Shown: positions 1-8,916, counted from the stretch's first letter. The stretch is 19,069 bases of DNA from Pseudomonadota bacterium (GCA_023409795.1 JAEYQX010000276.1:1-19069), one strand, 5' to 3'. Program-made: numbers and translations. The notes: a model not told the origin generated them from the sequence alone.

Positions 1-1
1 C

Positions 2-2878
2 TTCGTGGCCGGTTTCGCGGCGGTCCTGCTTCCGTCGGATTCGCGCGCGCCCGCGACCTGGCTTGCGGGTATCACCATGCTGGCCTGCCTGGCGCTGACC
101 CTGTCGCTCTATCCGTCCGTGGCGGCCGGGGGCGTCGTTCGCTACGCGGTCGACTGGATCCCGTCGCTGGGCCTCGGCTTCGTGCTGCGGATGGACGGCT
201 TCGCGTGGATCTTCACGGTGCTGGTCAGCGGCATCGGGCTGCTCGTCGTCGTCTACACGCGCTACTACATCTCGGCGGAGGATCCGGTCCGCCGCTTCTA
301 TCTGTTCTTCCTCGCCTTCACCGGCTCGATGCTGGGCATCGTGCTCGCCGGCAACCTGATCCTGCTGGTCGTCTTCTGGGAGCTGACCAGCATCTTCTCC
401 TTCCTGCTGATCGGCTACTGGCACCACAACTCGGCAGCGCGCGACGGGGCGCGAATGGCCCTGACCGTCACGGCGGCAGGCGGCCTTTGCCTGTTTGCCG
501 GTGTCATCGTGCTGGGCCGCATCGCCGGCAGCTTTGACCTGGACGTGGTCCTGGGCTCGGGCGCGGCGATCAAGAACAGCCCGCTTTACCTGCCGGCTCT
601 GCTGCTGATCCTGGCGGGGGCCCTGACCAAGAGCGCCCAGTTCCCGTTCCACTTCTGGCTACCGCGCGCCATGGCCGCCCCGACCCCGGTCAGCGCCTAT
701 CTGCACTCGGCCACCATGGTGAAGGCGGGCATCTTCCTGCTGATCCGCTTCTGGCCGGTCTTGGCGGGCACGGATGCCTGGTATTTCATCCTCAGCGGCG
801 TCGGCGTCACCACCCTGCTATTCGGGGCCTGGGCCGCCATGTTCCAGAACGACCTCAAGGGTCTGCTGGCCTATTCGACGATCAGCCACCTGGGCCTGAT
901 CACCCTGCTGCTGGGCCTGGGCAGCCCCCTGTCGGCGGTGGCGGCCATCTTCCACACCGTCAACCACGCGACCTTCAAGGCCAGCCTGTTCATGGCGGCG
1001 GGGGTGATCGACCACGAGACCGGCACCCGCGACCTGAGGAAGCTCAGCGGCCTGCGCCGGTCCATGCCCCATACGGCCCGCCTGGCCATCGTGGCTGCGG
1101 CGGCCATGGCGGGGGTGCCCCTGCTCAACGGCTTCATCTCCAAGGAGATGTTCCTGGCCGAGGCCATCGCCCAGACCGGAGGCCGCCACACCAACCTGAC
1201 CCTGCCCGTCCTGGCCACCCTCGGCAGCCTGCTGAGCGTGCTCTATTCGGTGCGCTTCATCCACCAGGTCTTCTTTGGCCCCGAGGCCACCGACCTGCCC
1301 CATGCCCCGCATGAGCCGCCGCGCTGGATGCGCCTGCCGATCGAGATCCTGGTGGGCCTGTGCATCCTGGTCGGCATCCTGCCCGCCCTGGTCATCGGCC
1401 CGGTGCTGAACGTCGCCGTGCGCTCGGTCCTGGGCGACGACATCCCCTACTACAGCCTGGCCCTGTGGCATGGCTTCAACCTGCCCCTGCTGATGAGCAT
1501 CATCGCCCTGGTGGGCGGGGTGGTCGCCTATCGCCTGTTCGGCCGTCGCATCAATGCCGCCGAGCGGCCGTGGATTGTCGGGCGCTTCAACGGCGCACGC
1601 GCCTATGACCGGCTGATGAAGCTGGTCACCTCGTTTGCTGAGTGGACCGTGCGCCGGATGGGGGCCGCCCGCCAGCAGGCGCGGCTGAGATACATCGTCG
1701 TGACCTGCCTGCTGGCCGGTGTGCTGGCCTCGGGCCTGACCGGCCTGGGCTTTGGCCAGGCCGGCATCGACATGCAGCGCCCCGGCGTCGGCTTTACCGT
1801 CATGTGGATCGTCGGGGCCGGCTGCGCCATCGCCGCGGCCTGGCAGGCCAAGTATCACCGCCTGGCCACCGTAATCCTGGTCGGCGGCGCGGGCCTGGTC
1901 AGCTGCCTGACCTTCGTCTGGTTCTCTGCGCCCGACCTGGCCACGACCCAGATGCTGGTCGAGGTGGTGACGACCGTCCTGCTGCTGCTGGGCCTGCGCT
2001 GGCTGCCCAAGCGGGTCGAGGGCCTGGCCACGGCCGATGAGCTGAGCCGCTCGCGTCGCCGTCGCCTGATCGACCTGGGCATAGCCGGGGCGGTCGGCAG
2101 CGCAGTGGCCGTCATCGCCTTTGCCGTCATGACCCGGCCCAACACCTCGCACCTGACGCGCTTCTTCCTGGAGAACTCCTATCCGGAGGCGGGCGGGCGC
2201 AATGTGGTCAACGTGCTGCTGGTTGATTTCCGGGCCTTTGACACCCTGGGCGAGATCACGGTGCTGGGCATCGTGGGCCTGACCATCTGGGCCCTGCTGC
2301 GCCGCTTCCGGCCGGCCGCCGACAGCATTGGCGAGACCGACCAGAAGCGCATCCAGAATGACGCCGACCATCGCCGCGAGAACCGCAAGCAGGGCGACAC
2401 CCTCAGCGACACCATGCTGATCCCGCGCGTCGTCATGCGCTGGCTCTTCCCCTTCATCATCCTGCTGGCCTTCTACCTGTTCATTCGCGGCCACGACCTG
2501 CCCGGCGGCGGCTTTGCGGCCGGTGTGGCCATGTCGATCGCCTTTATCCTGCAATACATGGCCTCGGGGGCCCGCTGGGTGGAGGAGCGGCTGGAGATCC
2601 GGCCCCTGGTCTGGATCGGCGGCGGCCTGCTGATCTCGGCCCTGACCGGGCTGGCGTCTTGGGTCTTTGGCTATCCCTTCCTGACGTCCTGGTTCCGCTA
2701 TGCCGAGCTGCCGCTGGTGGGCAAGACGCCCCTGGCCAGCGCCCTGGTGTTTGATGCGGGCGTGGCCCTGCTGGTCGTCGGGGCCACGGTGCTGATGCTG
2801 GTCGCTATCGCCCCCCAGTCCCTGCGCAAGCCGCGCGTGACCGAACCCGCCCCGACCACGCCCGAGGAGACCGCCTGA
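2..2878 (+). CDS. mrpA: Fused MrpA-MrpB subunit of Na+(K+)/H+ antiporter (PhaAB type), 5' end outside window
   Basis: Largest subunit of the multi-subunit Mrp/Pha cation/proton antiporter of the inner membrane, related to NuoL of complex I. The frame is open to the left edge. The first GTG (position 5) lies inside the first membrane helix, so roughly 10-20 N-terminal residues are probably missing. Residues counted from that GTG: the NuoL-like proton channel core covers about 1-500 and includes FWELTS (Glu126), LTKSAQFPFHFWLP (Lys209), Lys240, NDLKG (Lys285) and HATFKAS (Lys325), the charged residues expected in the proton path. Residues about 590-780 match the MrpA C-terminal part. From about 805 onward (IPRVVMRWLFPF..., FIRGHDLPGGGF) the protein is an MrpB domain. 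An A-B fusion defines group-2 (Pha) systems. The stop overlaps mrpC by one base (TGATG), implying translational coupling. Role: pH and sodium homeostasis. Family assignment is firm; the transported cation is not determined by sequence. Confidence 0.95.
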   Translation, partial: FVAGFAAVLLPSDSRAPATWLAGITMLACLALTLSLYPSVAAGGVVRYAVDWIPSLGLGFVLRMDGFAWIFTVLVSGIGLLVVVYTRYYISAEDPVRRFYLFFLAFTGSMLGIVLAGNLILLVVFWELTSIFSFLLIGYWHHNSAARDGARMALTVTAAGGLCLFAGVIVLGRIAGSFDLDVVLGSGAAIKNSPLYLPALLLILAGALTKSAQFPFHFWLPRAMAAPTPVSAYLHSATMVKAGIFLLIRFWPVLAGTDAWYFILSGVGVTTLLFGAWAAMFQNDLKGLLAYSTISHLGLITLLLGLGSPLSAVAAIFHTVNHATFKASLFMAAGVIDHETGTRDLRKLSGLRRSMPHTARLAIVAAAAMAGVPLLNGFISKEMFLAEAIAQTGGRHTNLTLPVLATLGSLLSVLYSVRFIHQVFFGPEATDLPHAPHEPPRWMRLPIEILVGLCILVGILPALVIGPVLNVAVRSVLGDDIPYYSLALWHGFNLPLLMSIIALVGGVVAYRLFGRRINAAERPWIVGRFNGARAYDRLMKLVTSFAEWTVRRMGAARQQARLRYIVVTCLLAGVLASGLTGLGFGQAGIDMQRPGVGFTVMWIVGAGCAIAAAWQAKYHRLATVILVGGAGLVSCLTFVWFSAPDLATTQMLVEVVTTVLLLLGLRWLPKRVEGLATADELSRSRRRRLIDLGIAGAVGSAVAVIAFAVMTRPNTSHLTRFFLENSYPEAGGRNVVNVLLVDFRAFDTLGEITVLGIVGLTIWALLRRFRPAADSIGETDQKRIQNDADHRRENRKQGDTLSDTMLIPRVVMRWLFPFIILLAFYLFIRGHDLPGGGFAAGVAMSIAFILQYMASGARWVEERLEIRPLVWIGGGLLISALTGLASWVFGYPFLTSWFRYAELPLVGKTPLASALVFDAGVALLVVGATVLMLVAIAPQSLRKPRVTEPAPTTPEETA

Positions 2879-3225
2879 TGGAGCTTATCCTTGCTCTGGG
2901 CATCGGTGTCCTGATGACGGCGGGGGTGTGGCTGCTGCTGCGCCCGCGCACCTTCCAGGTCATCGTCGGCCTGTCCCTGATCGGCTATGCCGTAAACCTA
3001 TTCCTCTTTGCCATGGGACGGCTGCGCAGCGGCATGCCGCCGGTCCTGCGTGATACCAAGACCTCTGTGATCCCCGAGACCTATGCTGACCCCGTGCCCC
3101 AGGCCCTGGTGCTGACCGCCATCGTCATCGGCTTTGCCCTGACCGCCCTCTTCCTGGTGGTCCTGCTGACCAGCCGGGGCATCACCGGGACGGACCATAT
3201 TGATGGCCAGGAGGCCGGCGAATGA
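2878..3225 (+). CDS. mrpC: MrpC/PhaC subunit of Na+/H+ antiporter (NuoK-like)
   Basis: Small membrane subunit of the Mrp antiporter, 115 residues, the usual length for MrpC and homologous to NuoK of complex I. Three hydrophobic segments are visible at about residues 3-20, 27-47 and 73-98. The conserved NuoK-like stretch GLSLIGYAVNLFLFAMGRL is at about 31-49. It is followed by a polar loop with DPVPQALVLTAIVIGFALTA, the classic MrpC/NuoK second motif. The ATG starts on the last base of the mrpA stop codon, and its own TGA overlaps the mrpD ATG by four bases, so it lies in the middle of a coupled operon. Known role in the family: part of the MrpA-D interface needed for complex assembly. No oddities seen. 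Confidence 0.95.
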   Translation: MELILALGIGVLMTAGVWLLLRPRTFQVIVGLSLIGYAVNLFLFAMGRLRSGMPPVLRDTKTSVIPETYADPVPQALVLTAIVIGFALTALFLVVLLTSRGITGTDHIDGQEAGE

Positions 3226-4820
3226 GCCAGTTTCTTGACCACCTGATCATCGTGCCGATCATCCTGCCCCTGATGGCGGCAGCGGCCATGCTGCTCTTTG
3301 ACGAGCGGCACTATCAGCTCAAGGCCTTCATCAGCCTGGTCTGCATGACCATCCTGGCGATCACGGCGGTTGTCCTGCTGCACGAGGCGTCTGTCGGCGG
3401 TGCGGGCGGACAGGATACGGCGCGGGTCTACAGCCTGGGCAACTGGGCCGCCCCGTTCGGCATCGTCCTGGTAGCAGACCGGCTGTCGACCCTGATGCTG
3501 GCCCTGACCGCCGTCCTGGCGGCGGGCGGCCTGATGTTCGCCTTTGCCCGCTGGGACCGGGCCGGGCCCCGCTTCCACGCGCTTTACCTGCTGCTGGTCA
3601 TGGGGGTGAACGGGGCCTTGCTGACGGGCGACCTGTTCAACCTGTTCGTCTTCTTCGAGGTCATGCTGGCAGCCTCCTATGGCCTGCTGCTGCACGGATC
3701 GGGTGACAAGCGCGTCCGCGCGGGCCTGGGCTATGTGGCGATCAACCTGACCGCCTCCTTCTTCTTCCTGATCGGGGTAGGCCTGATCTACGGCGTGACC
3801 GGCGCGCTGAACATGGCCGACATCGCCAGCCGGATCGCCCTGATCCCCGTCCACGACCGGGCCATCTTCCATGTGGGCTGTGCGGTGCTGGGCATCGCCT
3901 TCCTGGTCAAGGCAGCGGCCTGGCCCCTCGGCTTCTGGCTGCCGGGAGCCTATGCGGCGGCCACCGCCCCGGTGGCGGCCGTCTTTGCCATCCTCAGCAA
4001 GGTCGGCGTCTATGTTCTGATCCGCCTGTCGATGCTGATGTTCGGCGACCAGGCCGGGGCCTCGGCCGGCTTCGGGCAGGACTGGATCCTGATTGTCGGC
4101 ATCGCCACGGTCCTGTTCGGCGCGGCGGGCATTGTCGCCTCGCGCCGGCTGGAGCAGGCGGCAGGCTATGCCATCATGACCTCGTCCGGCACGGCCCTGG
4201 CCATCCTGGGTACCGGGGACACGGCTGCGCTTGGCGGGGCCCTCTTCTACATGGCGGCCTCGACCCTGGCGGCGGCAGCCCTGTTCCTGATCGCCGAGAT
4301 CCTGGCCCGCGGCGAGGACCAGTCCATCCTGCCCGACGACGCCGTCTTCGACGACGAATATGACGATCCCTTCTCCTCGGACGAGGTGCAGGAAGTGGGC
4401 CGCGTCATGCCCGCCTCGACGGCCTTCCTGGGCTCGGCCTTCATCCTGGCGGCGCTGGTGACCATCAGCCTGCCGCCGCTGGCCGGTTTCGCGGGCAAGC
4501 TGACCATCTTTGTCTCGCTGCTGGGCGGTGACGGCGCGGGGCTCAGCGCGACCTGGGTGCTGATCGGGGCCCTGACCCTGTCGAGCCTGGCCAGCCTGAT
4601 CGCCCTGTCGCGCTTTGGCATCGCCGGCTTCTGGCGCGAGCTGGACGACGCCCTGCCCCTGGTGCGCAGCCCCGAGTTCGTCGCCATCGGCGGCCTGGTG
4701 CTGGGCTGCCTGTGGATGAGCCTGGGCGCGGCGGCGGGCCTGAACTTTGCCGAGCAGACCAGCCTGTGGCTGGCGGAGCCGCAGGCCTATATCCAGGCCG
4801 TGCTGGGAGGCGGCCAATGA
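3222..4820 (+). CDS. mrpD: MrpD/PhaD subunit of Na+/H+ antiporter (NuoN/NuoM-like)
   Basis: Second large NuoM/NuoN-related proton channel subunit of the Mrp antiporter, 532 residues with about 14 hydrophobic segments. Signature residues visible: Glu146 in LFVFFEVMLAAS, Lys230 in FLVKAAAWPLGFWLPGAY and Lys260 in ILSKVGVYVLIR, equivalent to the charged residues used for proton conduction across this family. A hydrophilic, strongly acidic loop at about residues 365-397 (PDDAVFDDEYDDPFSSDE) separates late helices. Similar acidic loops occur in PhaD proteins, so I do not treat it as an insertion. The start ATG overlaps the mrpC TGA by four bases and the stop overlaps the mrpE ATG by four. NuoM/N-like quinone oxidoreductase subunits are excluded by the surrounding mrpCEFG genes. 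Confidence 0.95.
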   Translation: MSQFLDHLIIVPIILPLMAAAAMLLFDERHYQLKAFISLVCMTILAITAVVLLHEASVGGAGGQDTARVYSLGNWAAPFGIVLVADRLSTLMLALTAVLAAGGLMFAFARWDRAGPRFHALYLLLVMGVNGALLTGDLFNLFVFFEVMLAASYGLLLHGSGDKRVRAGLGYVAINLTASFFFLIGVGLIYGVTGALNMADIASRIALIPVHDRAIFHVGCAVLGIAFLVKAAAWPLGFWLPGAYAAATAPVAAVFAILSKVGVYVLIRLSMLMFGDQAGASAGFGQDWILIVGIATVLFGAAGIVASRRLEQAAGYAIMTSSGTALAILGTGDTAALGGALFYMAASTLAAAALFLIAEILARGEDQSILPDDAVFDDEYDDPFSSDEVQEVGRVMPASTAFLGSAFILAALVTISLPPLAGFAGKLTIFVSLLGGDGAGLSATWVLIGALTLSSLASLIALSRFGIAGFWRELDDALPLVRSPEFVAIGGLVLGCLWMSLGAAAGLNFAEQTSLWLAEPQAYIQAVLGGGQ

Positions 4821-5311
4821 GGATTATCCGCGCCATCTTCCCCCACCCGCTCCTGGCGCTGGGCCTGTTCACCGCCTGGCTGTGGCTCAGTGGCCCGGTT
4901 ACGCCCGGCAGCGTCACCCAGGGCTTGCTGATCGGCCTGATCGTGCCCCACGTCATGCGTCGGCTGGAGCCTGACCGCTCGAACATCGGCAATCCCATGG
5001 CCGTGCTGAAGCTGGCGGCCTATGTCGGGGTGGATGTCATCCGCTCGAACTATGCCGTCTGCCGGATCATCCTGGCCGGGCACCCGGAGCGGGTGTCGGG
5101 CTTCATCCACGTGCCGCTGGAAATGCGCAACCGCTATGGCCTGGCCGTCCTGGCCATCATCCTGACCAGCACCCCCGGCACCTTGTGGGTCCAGTATGAC
5201 CGCATGACCGGCCAGCTGCTGCTGCACGTCCTGGATCTGGTCGATGAGGCCGAGTGGATCGACCTGATCAAGAACCGCTACGAATCCCTGTTGCTGGAGA
5301 TCTTCCCGTGA
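4817..5311 (+). CDS. mrpE: MrpE/PhaE subunit of Na+/H+ antiporter
   Basis: Small MrpE subunit, 164 residues. I chose the ATG at 4817, which overlaps the mrpD stop as ATGA. The frame is open further upstream to 4712, but that extension only shadows mrpD. Translation begins MRIIRAIFPHPLLALGLF with two N-terminal membrane helices (about 8-23 and 28-45). The conserved core follows: DVIRSNYAVCRIIL and the long motif around VPLEMRNRYGLAVLAIILTSTPGTLWV, typical of MrpE. The soluble C-terminal domain ends with LHVLDLVDEAEWIDLIKNRYESLLLEIFP. MrpE sits at the periphery of the complex and is needed for full activity in the family. The stop overlaps a GTG start of mrpF (GTGA). Confidence 0.93.
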   Translation: MRIIRAIFPHPLLALGLFTAWLWLSGPVTPGSVTQGLLIGLIVPHVMRRLEPDRSNIGNPMAVLKLAAYVGVDVIRSNYAVCRIILAGHPERVSGFIHVPLEMRNRYGLAVLAIILTSTPGTLWVQYDRMTGQLLLHVLDLVDEAEWIDLIKNRYESLLLEIFP

Positions 5312-5592
5312 CCGCCGCCACTGTTCTTCATTGGGGGCTTGGCCTGGCCCAGCTGATCCTGGTGGCCGCCATGCTGCTGTCTGCCCTGCGCATGATCAAG
5401 GGACCGCGCGCCCAGGACCGTATCCTGGGGCTGGATACCCTGTACCTGAACGCCATGCTGCTGATCCTGGTCCATGGCATGAGAAGCAGCATCAACCTGT
5501 ATTTCGAGGCCGCCCTGGTCATCGGCATGCTGGGCTTCACCGCCACGGTGGCCCTGGCCAAGTTCCTGATGCGTGGCGAGGTGATCGAATGA
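5308..5592 (+). CDS. mrpF: MrpF/PhaF subunit of Na+/H+ antiporter
   Basis: MrpF, 94 residues, three hydrophobic segments (about 7-26, 38-56, 61-84). I place the start at GTG 5308, overlapping the mrpE TGA by four bases like every other junction in this operon. An in-frame ATG at 5254 would add 18 residues lying wholly inside mrpE and is unlikely. The diagnostic MrpF pattern RMIKGPRAQDRILGLDTLYLNAMLL is at about residues 24-48, containing the conserved GP..QDR..ALD-type motif. Known function: a small membrane subunit required for assembly, bordering the cation path. The stop overlaps the mrpG start as ATGA. Confidence 0.93.
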   Translation: MTAATVLHWGLGLAQLILVAAMLLSALRMIKGPRAQDRILGLDTLYLNAMLLILVHGMRSSINLYFEAALVIGMLGFTATVALAKFLMRGEVIE

Positions 5593-5930
5593 GCGGCCTG
5601 TCTGAACTGCCCGTGTGGGCCGCCTGCCTGGTCGTGGCCCTGGCCCTGTTCGGGGCCACCATGTCCCTGATCGGTGCCATCGGCATGCTGCGGCTCAAGC
5701 GCTTCTATGAGCGGGTGCACGCCCCTACCCTGGGCGCGACCCTGGGCATGGCCAGCGTCGTCGTCGCCTCGGTGATCTTCTGGTCGTTCGCGCAGGGCTA
5801 CCTGGCGCTGCAGGACCTGCTGATCGGCCTGTTCCTGACGGTCACCACGCCGGTGACCCTGATCCTGCTGGCCCGCGCGGCCGCCTATCGCGACCGGGTC
5901 GAGGGCAGCGACGAGGTCCCGCCGGAATAA
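5589..5930 (+). CDS. mrpG: MrpG/PhaG subunit of Na+/H+ antiporter
   Basis: MrpG, last gene of the antiporter operon, 113 residues. The ATG at 5589 overlaps the mrpF stop; an upstream open stretch in the same frame is a shadow of mrpF. Three hydrophobic segments are seen (about 8-30, 45-63, 70-95). The MrpG signature GAIGMLRLKRFYERVHAPTLG follows the first helix at about residues 29-49, close to the family pattern G..G..R.PD...R.HA.T...TLG. It completes the six-gene set AB-C-D-E-F-G of a group-2 Mrp system. The stop TAA (5928-5930) lies only eight bases from the end of the convergent ATPase gene, and no hairpin terminator is visible in that gap. Confidence 0.93.
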   Translation: MSGLSELPVWAACLVVALALFGATMSLIGAIGMLRLKRFYERVHAPTLGATLGMASVVVASVIFWSFAQGYLALQDLLIGLFLTVTTPVTLILLARAAAYRDRVEGSDEVPPE

Positions 5931-5938
5931 GGGCACTG

Positions 5939-6628
5939 TCAGCGCCGCCGGTCGGAGACCAGGCAGCCATCATCCAGCGTCAGCCGGCGGCTGCACCGCT
6001 CGGCCACGCCCTCGTCATGGGTGCAGATCAGGAAGGTGGCCCCCTCCTCCCGGTTGACCTCGCGCATCAGGTCCAGCACCCGGTCGGCGGACTCGCGGTC
6101 CAGGTTGCCCGTCGGCTCATCGGCAATGATCAGGTCCGGCTGGTTCATCAGCGCCCGGGCTATGGCCACCCGCTGCTTCTGGCCGCCCGACAGCCGGGTC
6201 GCGGGGAAATCGATCCGGTCCTGCAGCCCCACGCGGGTCAGCAGCATGGCGGCGCGGTCCTTCATCTGGCGCGATATGCCGCCTGCCGGTGCCGCCGCAG
6301 GAAAGGTCACGTTCTCCAGCGCCGTGAAGTCCGGCAGCAGGTGGTGGAACTGGAAAACAAAGCCCAGCCGGTGATTGCGGAACCGGGCCCGCGCCTTCTC
6401 GTCCAGGTCATCGACGCGCTCACCGCTGATCGTGATCTCGCCAGCGGTCGGGCGCAGCAACAGGCCGACGATCGACAGCAGGGTCGATTTGCCCGAGCCG
6501 GAGGCCCCCAGCAGGGCCACCAGCTCGCCGCTTTCCAGCGTCAGGTCGATGCCCTTCAGCACCCGGGTGGTTTCGTCGCCGTTCTGGAATTCCTTGGTGA
6601 TTCCATGGGCTTCAAGGACCTGGCTCAT
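5939..6628 (-). CDS. ABC transporter ATPase, LolD/MacB/DevA type
   Basis: Cytoplasmic ATP-hydrolysing subunit (229 residues) of an FtsX/MacB-type ABC system. All catalytic motifs are intact: Walker A GASGSGKST at 41-49, Q-loop Gln93 in FVFQFHHLLPDFTALENV, signature LSGGQKQRVAIARAL starting at 146, Walker B LIIADEPTGNLD at 166-177 and switch His204 in ICTHD. The phrase FHHLLPDFTALENV is characteristic of LolD-like proteins. Its ATG overlaps the upstream permease gene by four bases, so the two are translated together. The operon order (fusion protein, permease, ATPase) and the single-permease design argue for a DevBCA/MacAB-style exporter rather than LolCDE, which uses two permeases and no fusion protein. 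Substrate unknown. Confidence 0.92.
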   Translation of the reverse strand: MSQVLEAHGITKEFQNGDETTRVLKGIDLTLESGELVALLGASGSGKSTLLSIVGLLLRPTAGEITISGERVDDLDEKARARFRNHRLGFVFQFHHLLPDFTALENVTFPAAAPAGGISRQMKDRAAMLLTRVGLQDRIDFPATRLSGGQKQRVAIARALMNQPDLIIADEPTGNLDRESADRVLDLMREVNREEGATFLICTHDEGVAERCSRRLTLDDGCLVSDRRR

Positions 6629-7833
6629 TGCTGGATCGCCTCCAGCGGATCAAGCCTGGAGGCGGAACGGGCGGGCAGGATCGAGGCGATGACAGCCCCC
6701 AGGGTCGTCAGGACGATGGCCGCGACATAGCCGCCCTGCCCCGGCGCGATCGGCAGGACCGGCTGGCCGTCGGGCCCGCTCATCCCTGCCAGCCACAGGC
6801 ACAGGCCATAGCCGGTGGCGCAGCCGATCAGGGCCCCGATCAGGCCGATCAGCAGGCCCTGCAGCAGGAAGATCCAGATGATGAAGCCCCCCGGCACGCC
6901 AAAGGCGCGCATGATGCCGACCTCGCTGCGCCGGCGATAGGCGGACAGGACAAGGGCACTGGCCACGCCGATGATGATCGATACCAGCGAGAAGACCTGG
7001 ATCATAGTTCCGGTCCGGCCCTGGGCGTCCAGGGCGTCTTCCAGGCTCTGATTCCTGTCCTGCCAGGGCGTGGCGCGCAGGTCGGTCGCGCCTGCCAGGA
7101 AGGTCGCCATCGGACGGGCCTGATCGGGGTCGTCCAGCTTGACCTCGATATTGGTCACCCCCTCGGGCAGGTCGAACAGCGGCCGTGCGGTCTGCAAGGA
7201 GATAAAGGCCACCCGCTCGTCCAGGCTTTGCAGGCCGGTGCGAAAGATGCCGCGCACCGTCATCTGGCGCTCGACGCCCCGGTCGGTCCGCAGCTGGATC
7301 GACTGGCCCGCCGCCAGGCCCAGGTCCTCGGCCATGCGCGCCCCGATCAGCAGGCCGTCGGCCCCCATGTCGCCCGAGCCGTCGATGATCCGGGGCGTGA
7401 TGCTGGAAATGGCGTCAATGCCCTGGGGCTCGACCCCGATCAGGGACAGGGTCGAGACCGCCTCGCTCTTGACCAGGAAGGCACTGCCGGTGATCTGGGG
7501 GCTGATGGCGGTTACCCGCGGGTCGGCCCGCAGCAGGTCAACCACCATGGGCCAGTTGCGGATCTGCTGACGCTGGAAGGTCGAGACCAGGGCCACGGAC
7601 TCCACCGGCAGGCCCTGCGGCCCCGGCAGGACGCGGGCGATGCGGGTCGGCGGCTCCAGGCTGACATGGGCATTGTCGCCCGTCACCTCGTCGGTCAGGC
7701 GCACGGCCAGCCCGGCGATCAGGGCCGTGATGAAGATGAAGACGGTCACGCCCAGCGCCACCCCGGCAATCAGCAGCAGGGTCTGGCTGGGATTGGACAG
7801 CAGGTAACGGCGCGCCACCGTCAGCACGAACAT
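6625..7833 (-). CDS. ABC exporter permease, FtsX/MacB-PCD family (DevC/LolC-like)
   Basis: Inner-membrane permease, 402 residues, with the four-helix layout of MacB/LolCE/DevC proteins: one helix near the N terminus (about 18-42), a large periplasmic domain (about 43-272, MacB_PCD fold), then three C-terminal helices (about 278-300, 322-350, 367-390) forming the FtsX domain. The EVGIMRAFGVPGGFI segment (about 309-323), between helices two and three, is the conserved coupling loop that meets the ATPase. The C terminus ...ARSASRLDPLEAIQQ is the standard ending of this family. It lacks a fused ATPase (unlike MacB itself); the ATPase is encoded next, overlapping by four bases. Three bases separate it from the fusion-protein gene. 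Likely a mechanotransmission exporter, substrate unknown. Confidence 0.9.
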   Translation of the reverse strand: MFVLTVARRYLLSNPSQTLLLIAGVALGVTVFIFITALIAGLAVRLTDEVTGDNAHVSLEPPTRIARVLPGPQGLPVESVALVSTFQRQQIRNWPMVVDLLRADPRVTAISPQITGSAFLVKSEAVSTLSLIGVEPQGIDAISSITPRIIDGSGDMGADGLLIGARMAEDLGLAAGQSIQLRTDRGVERQMTVRGIFRTGLQSLDERVAFISLQTARPLFDLPEGVTNIEVKLDDPDQARPMATFLAGATDLRATPWQDRNQSLEDALDAQGRTGTMIQVFSLVSIIIGVASALVLSAYRRRSEVGIMRAFGVPGGFIIWIFLLQGLLIGLIGALIGCATGYGLCLWLAGMSGPDGQPVLPIAPGQGGYVAAIVLTTLGAVIASILPARSASRLDPLEAIQQ

Positions 7834-7836
7834 GGA

Positions 7837-8916
7837 TCAGCGGCCCTGGTCGGTCGGCTGCAACCGGGGCCTGACCTTTTCGTCCGGCTCGACCGAGCCT
7901 GGCTCCAGCACCACGCGATCGCCCGGCTTCAACCCCTGTTCGATGATGGCATTGACCGACGGCCAGCGCGAGACGGTGACCGGGCGCAGCCGCACGCGGT
8001 CGTCGGCATCGACCACATAGACCTTGGGCTCGGCCGTCGCGTCGATCAGGGCGCTGCGGGGCACGGTCAGGGTCCCTGCCCGCTCGGCCACCACGACCGT
8101 CAGGTCCACGGAGCGGCCCGGGGCCAGCCCCGCCACCGCGTCCTCGGCCACGACCCGGATCATCCGACCGCCGGTGCTGGAATCCACCCGGGGCGAGACC
8201 TCGGTCACCCGAGCCGGGAAAATGGCATCAGAGCCCGACAGGGCCCCGCGCGCCGCCTGTCCCGCCGACAGGGCGTCGGCATAGGCTTCCTCGACCTCGG
8301 CGCGGATCTCCACCTCGGACGTCGAGCCCATTTCGAACAGGGTCTCGCCCATGGCCACGACCTGGCCATTGTCGATGGGACGAACCAGAACCACCCCGTC
8401 CATCGGCGCGCGGATGGTGAACTCACGCTGGCGGGCGGCCGAGGCGCGGGTCGAGGCGGCGGCGGCGGCCACATTGGCCTCGGCCGTATCCAGCTCGGCG
8501 CGCGCGGCATCCAGGGCCGCCCGGGCCGCAAAGCCCTGGTCATAGAGGGTCCTGGTGCGCTGGTATTTCAGCCGGGCCTCATTGGCCGAGGCCCGCGCCG
8601 CCTCGGTGCGGGCGGCATCGGCCTGGGTCTGGGCCTGCTCGACCGTGGCGCGGATGATGGCCAGGGGCGCGCCGGTGGCCACCTGGTCCCCGTCATCGTG
8701 AAGAAGCTGGATCACCTGCCCGGCATTGGGCGAGGCCACCTGGACCAGCTGGACCGGGCGGGCCCTGCCGACGACCGACAGGGCCTGCTCGACCGTCCGG
8801 GGCCTGACCTCCAGGACCTCGACCTCGGCCGGACGCTGCCACAGCAGAACCAGTCCAATACCGGCGACGCCCACAACCGCCGCCGTTGCCACCAAGGTCT
8901 TGCCCTTCAGCCTCAC
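7837..8916 (-). CDS. Periplasmic membrane fusion (adaptor) protein, HlyD/MacA/DevB family
   Basis: Adaptor subunit of the exporter, 359 residues. A GTG start at 8916 is preceded by GGGAG about six bases upstream, and the product begins with a positively charged stretch and one helix (about 8-27), giving a periplasmic protein anchored in the inner membrane. Order of parts: lipoyl/barrel-sandwich half (about 50-95, SPNAGQVIQLLHDDGDQVATGAPLA), a long alpha-helical coiled hairpin rich in Ala, Glu and Arg (about 92-165), the second lipoyl half (IRAPMDGVVLVRPIDNGQVVAMGETLFEM), beta-barrel, and a membrane-proximal domain (VPRSALIDA...). The gene is first in a tight cluster with permease and ATPase. 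An outer membrane channel (TolC type) is not encoded here. RND adaptors look similar; the ABC neighbours decide the assignment. Confidence 0.9.
   Translation of the reverse strand: MRLKGKTLVATAAVVGVAGIGLVLLWQRPAEVEVLEVRPRTVEQALSVVGRARPVQLVQVASPNAGQVIQLLHDDGDQVATGAPLAIIRATVEQAQTQADAARTEAARASANEARLKYQRTRTLYDQGFAARAALDAARAELDTAEANVAAAAASTRASAARQREFTIRAPMDGVVLVRPIDNGQVVAMGETLFEMGSTSEVEIRAEVEEAYADALSAGQAARGALSGSDAIFPARVTEVSPRVDSSTGGRMIRVVAEDAVAGLAPGRSVDLTVVVAERAGTLTVPRSALIDATAEPKVYVVDADDRVRLRPVTVSRWPSVNAIIEQGLKPGDRVVLEPGSVEPDEKVRPRLQPTDQGR

Noticed and set aside
818..2554. Minus-strand open frame of 578 codons inside mrpA
   Set aside because: Gln/Asp/His/Gly-rich antisense artefact of a GC-rich gene that matches MrpA throughout; the same applies to the frame at 3081-4817 opposite mrpD.
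4712..4816. Upstream extension of mrpE to an earlier ATG
   Set aside because: It would overlap mrpD by over 100 bases and adds residues without MrpE similarity; the ATGA overlap at 4817 matches the rest of the operon.
5254..5307. Upstream extension of mrpF to an ATG at 5254
   Set aside because: The extra residues come from the mrpE coding region; GTG at 5308 gives the normal MrpF length and the usual four-base overlap.
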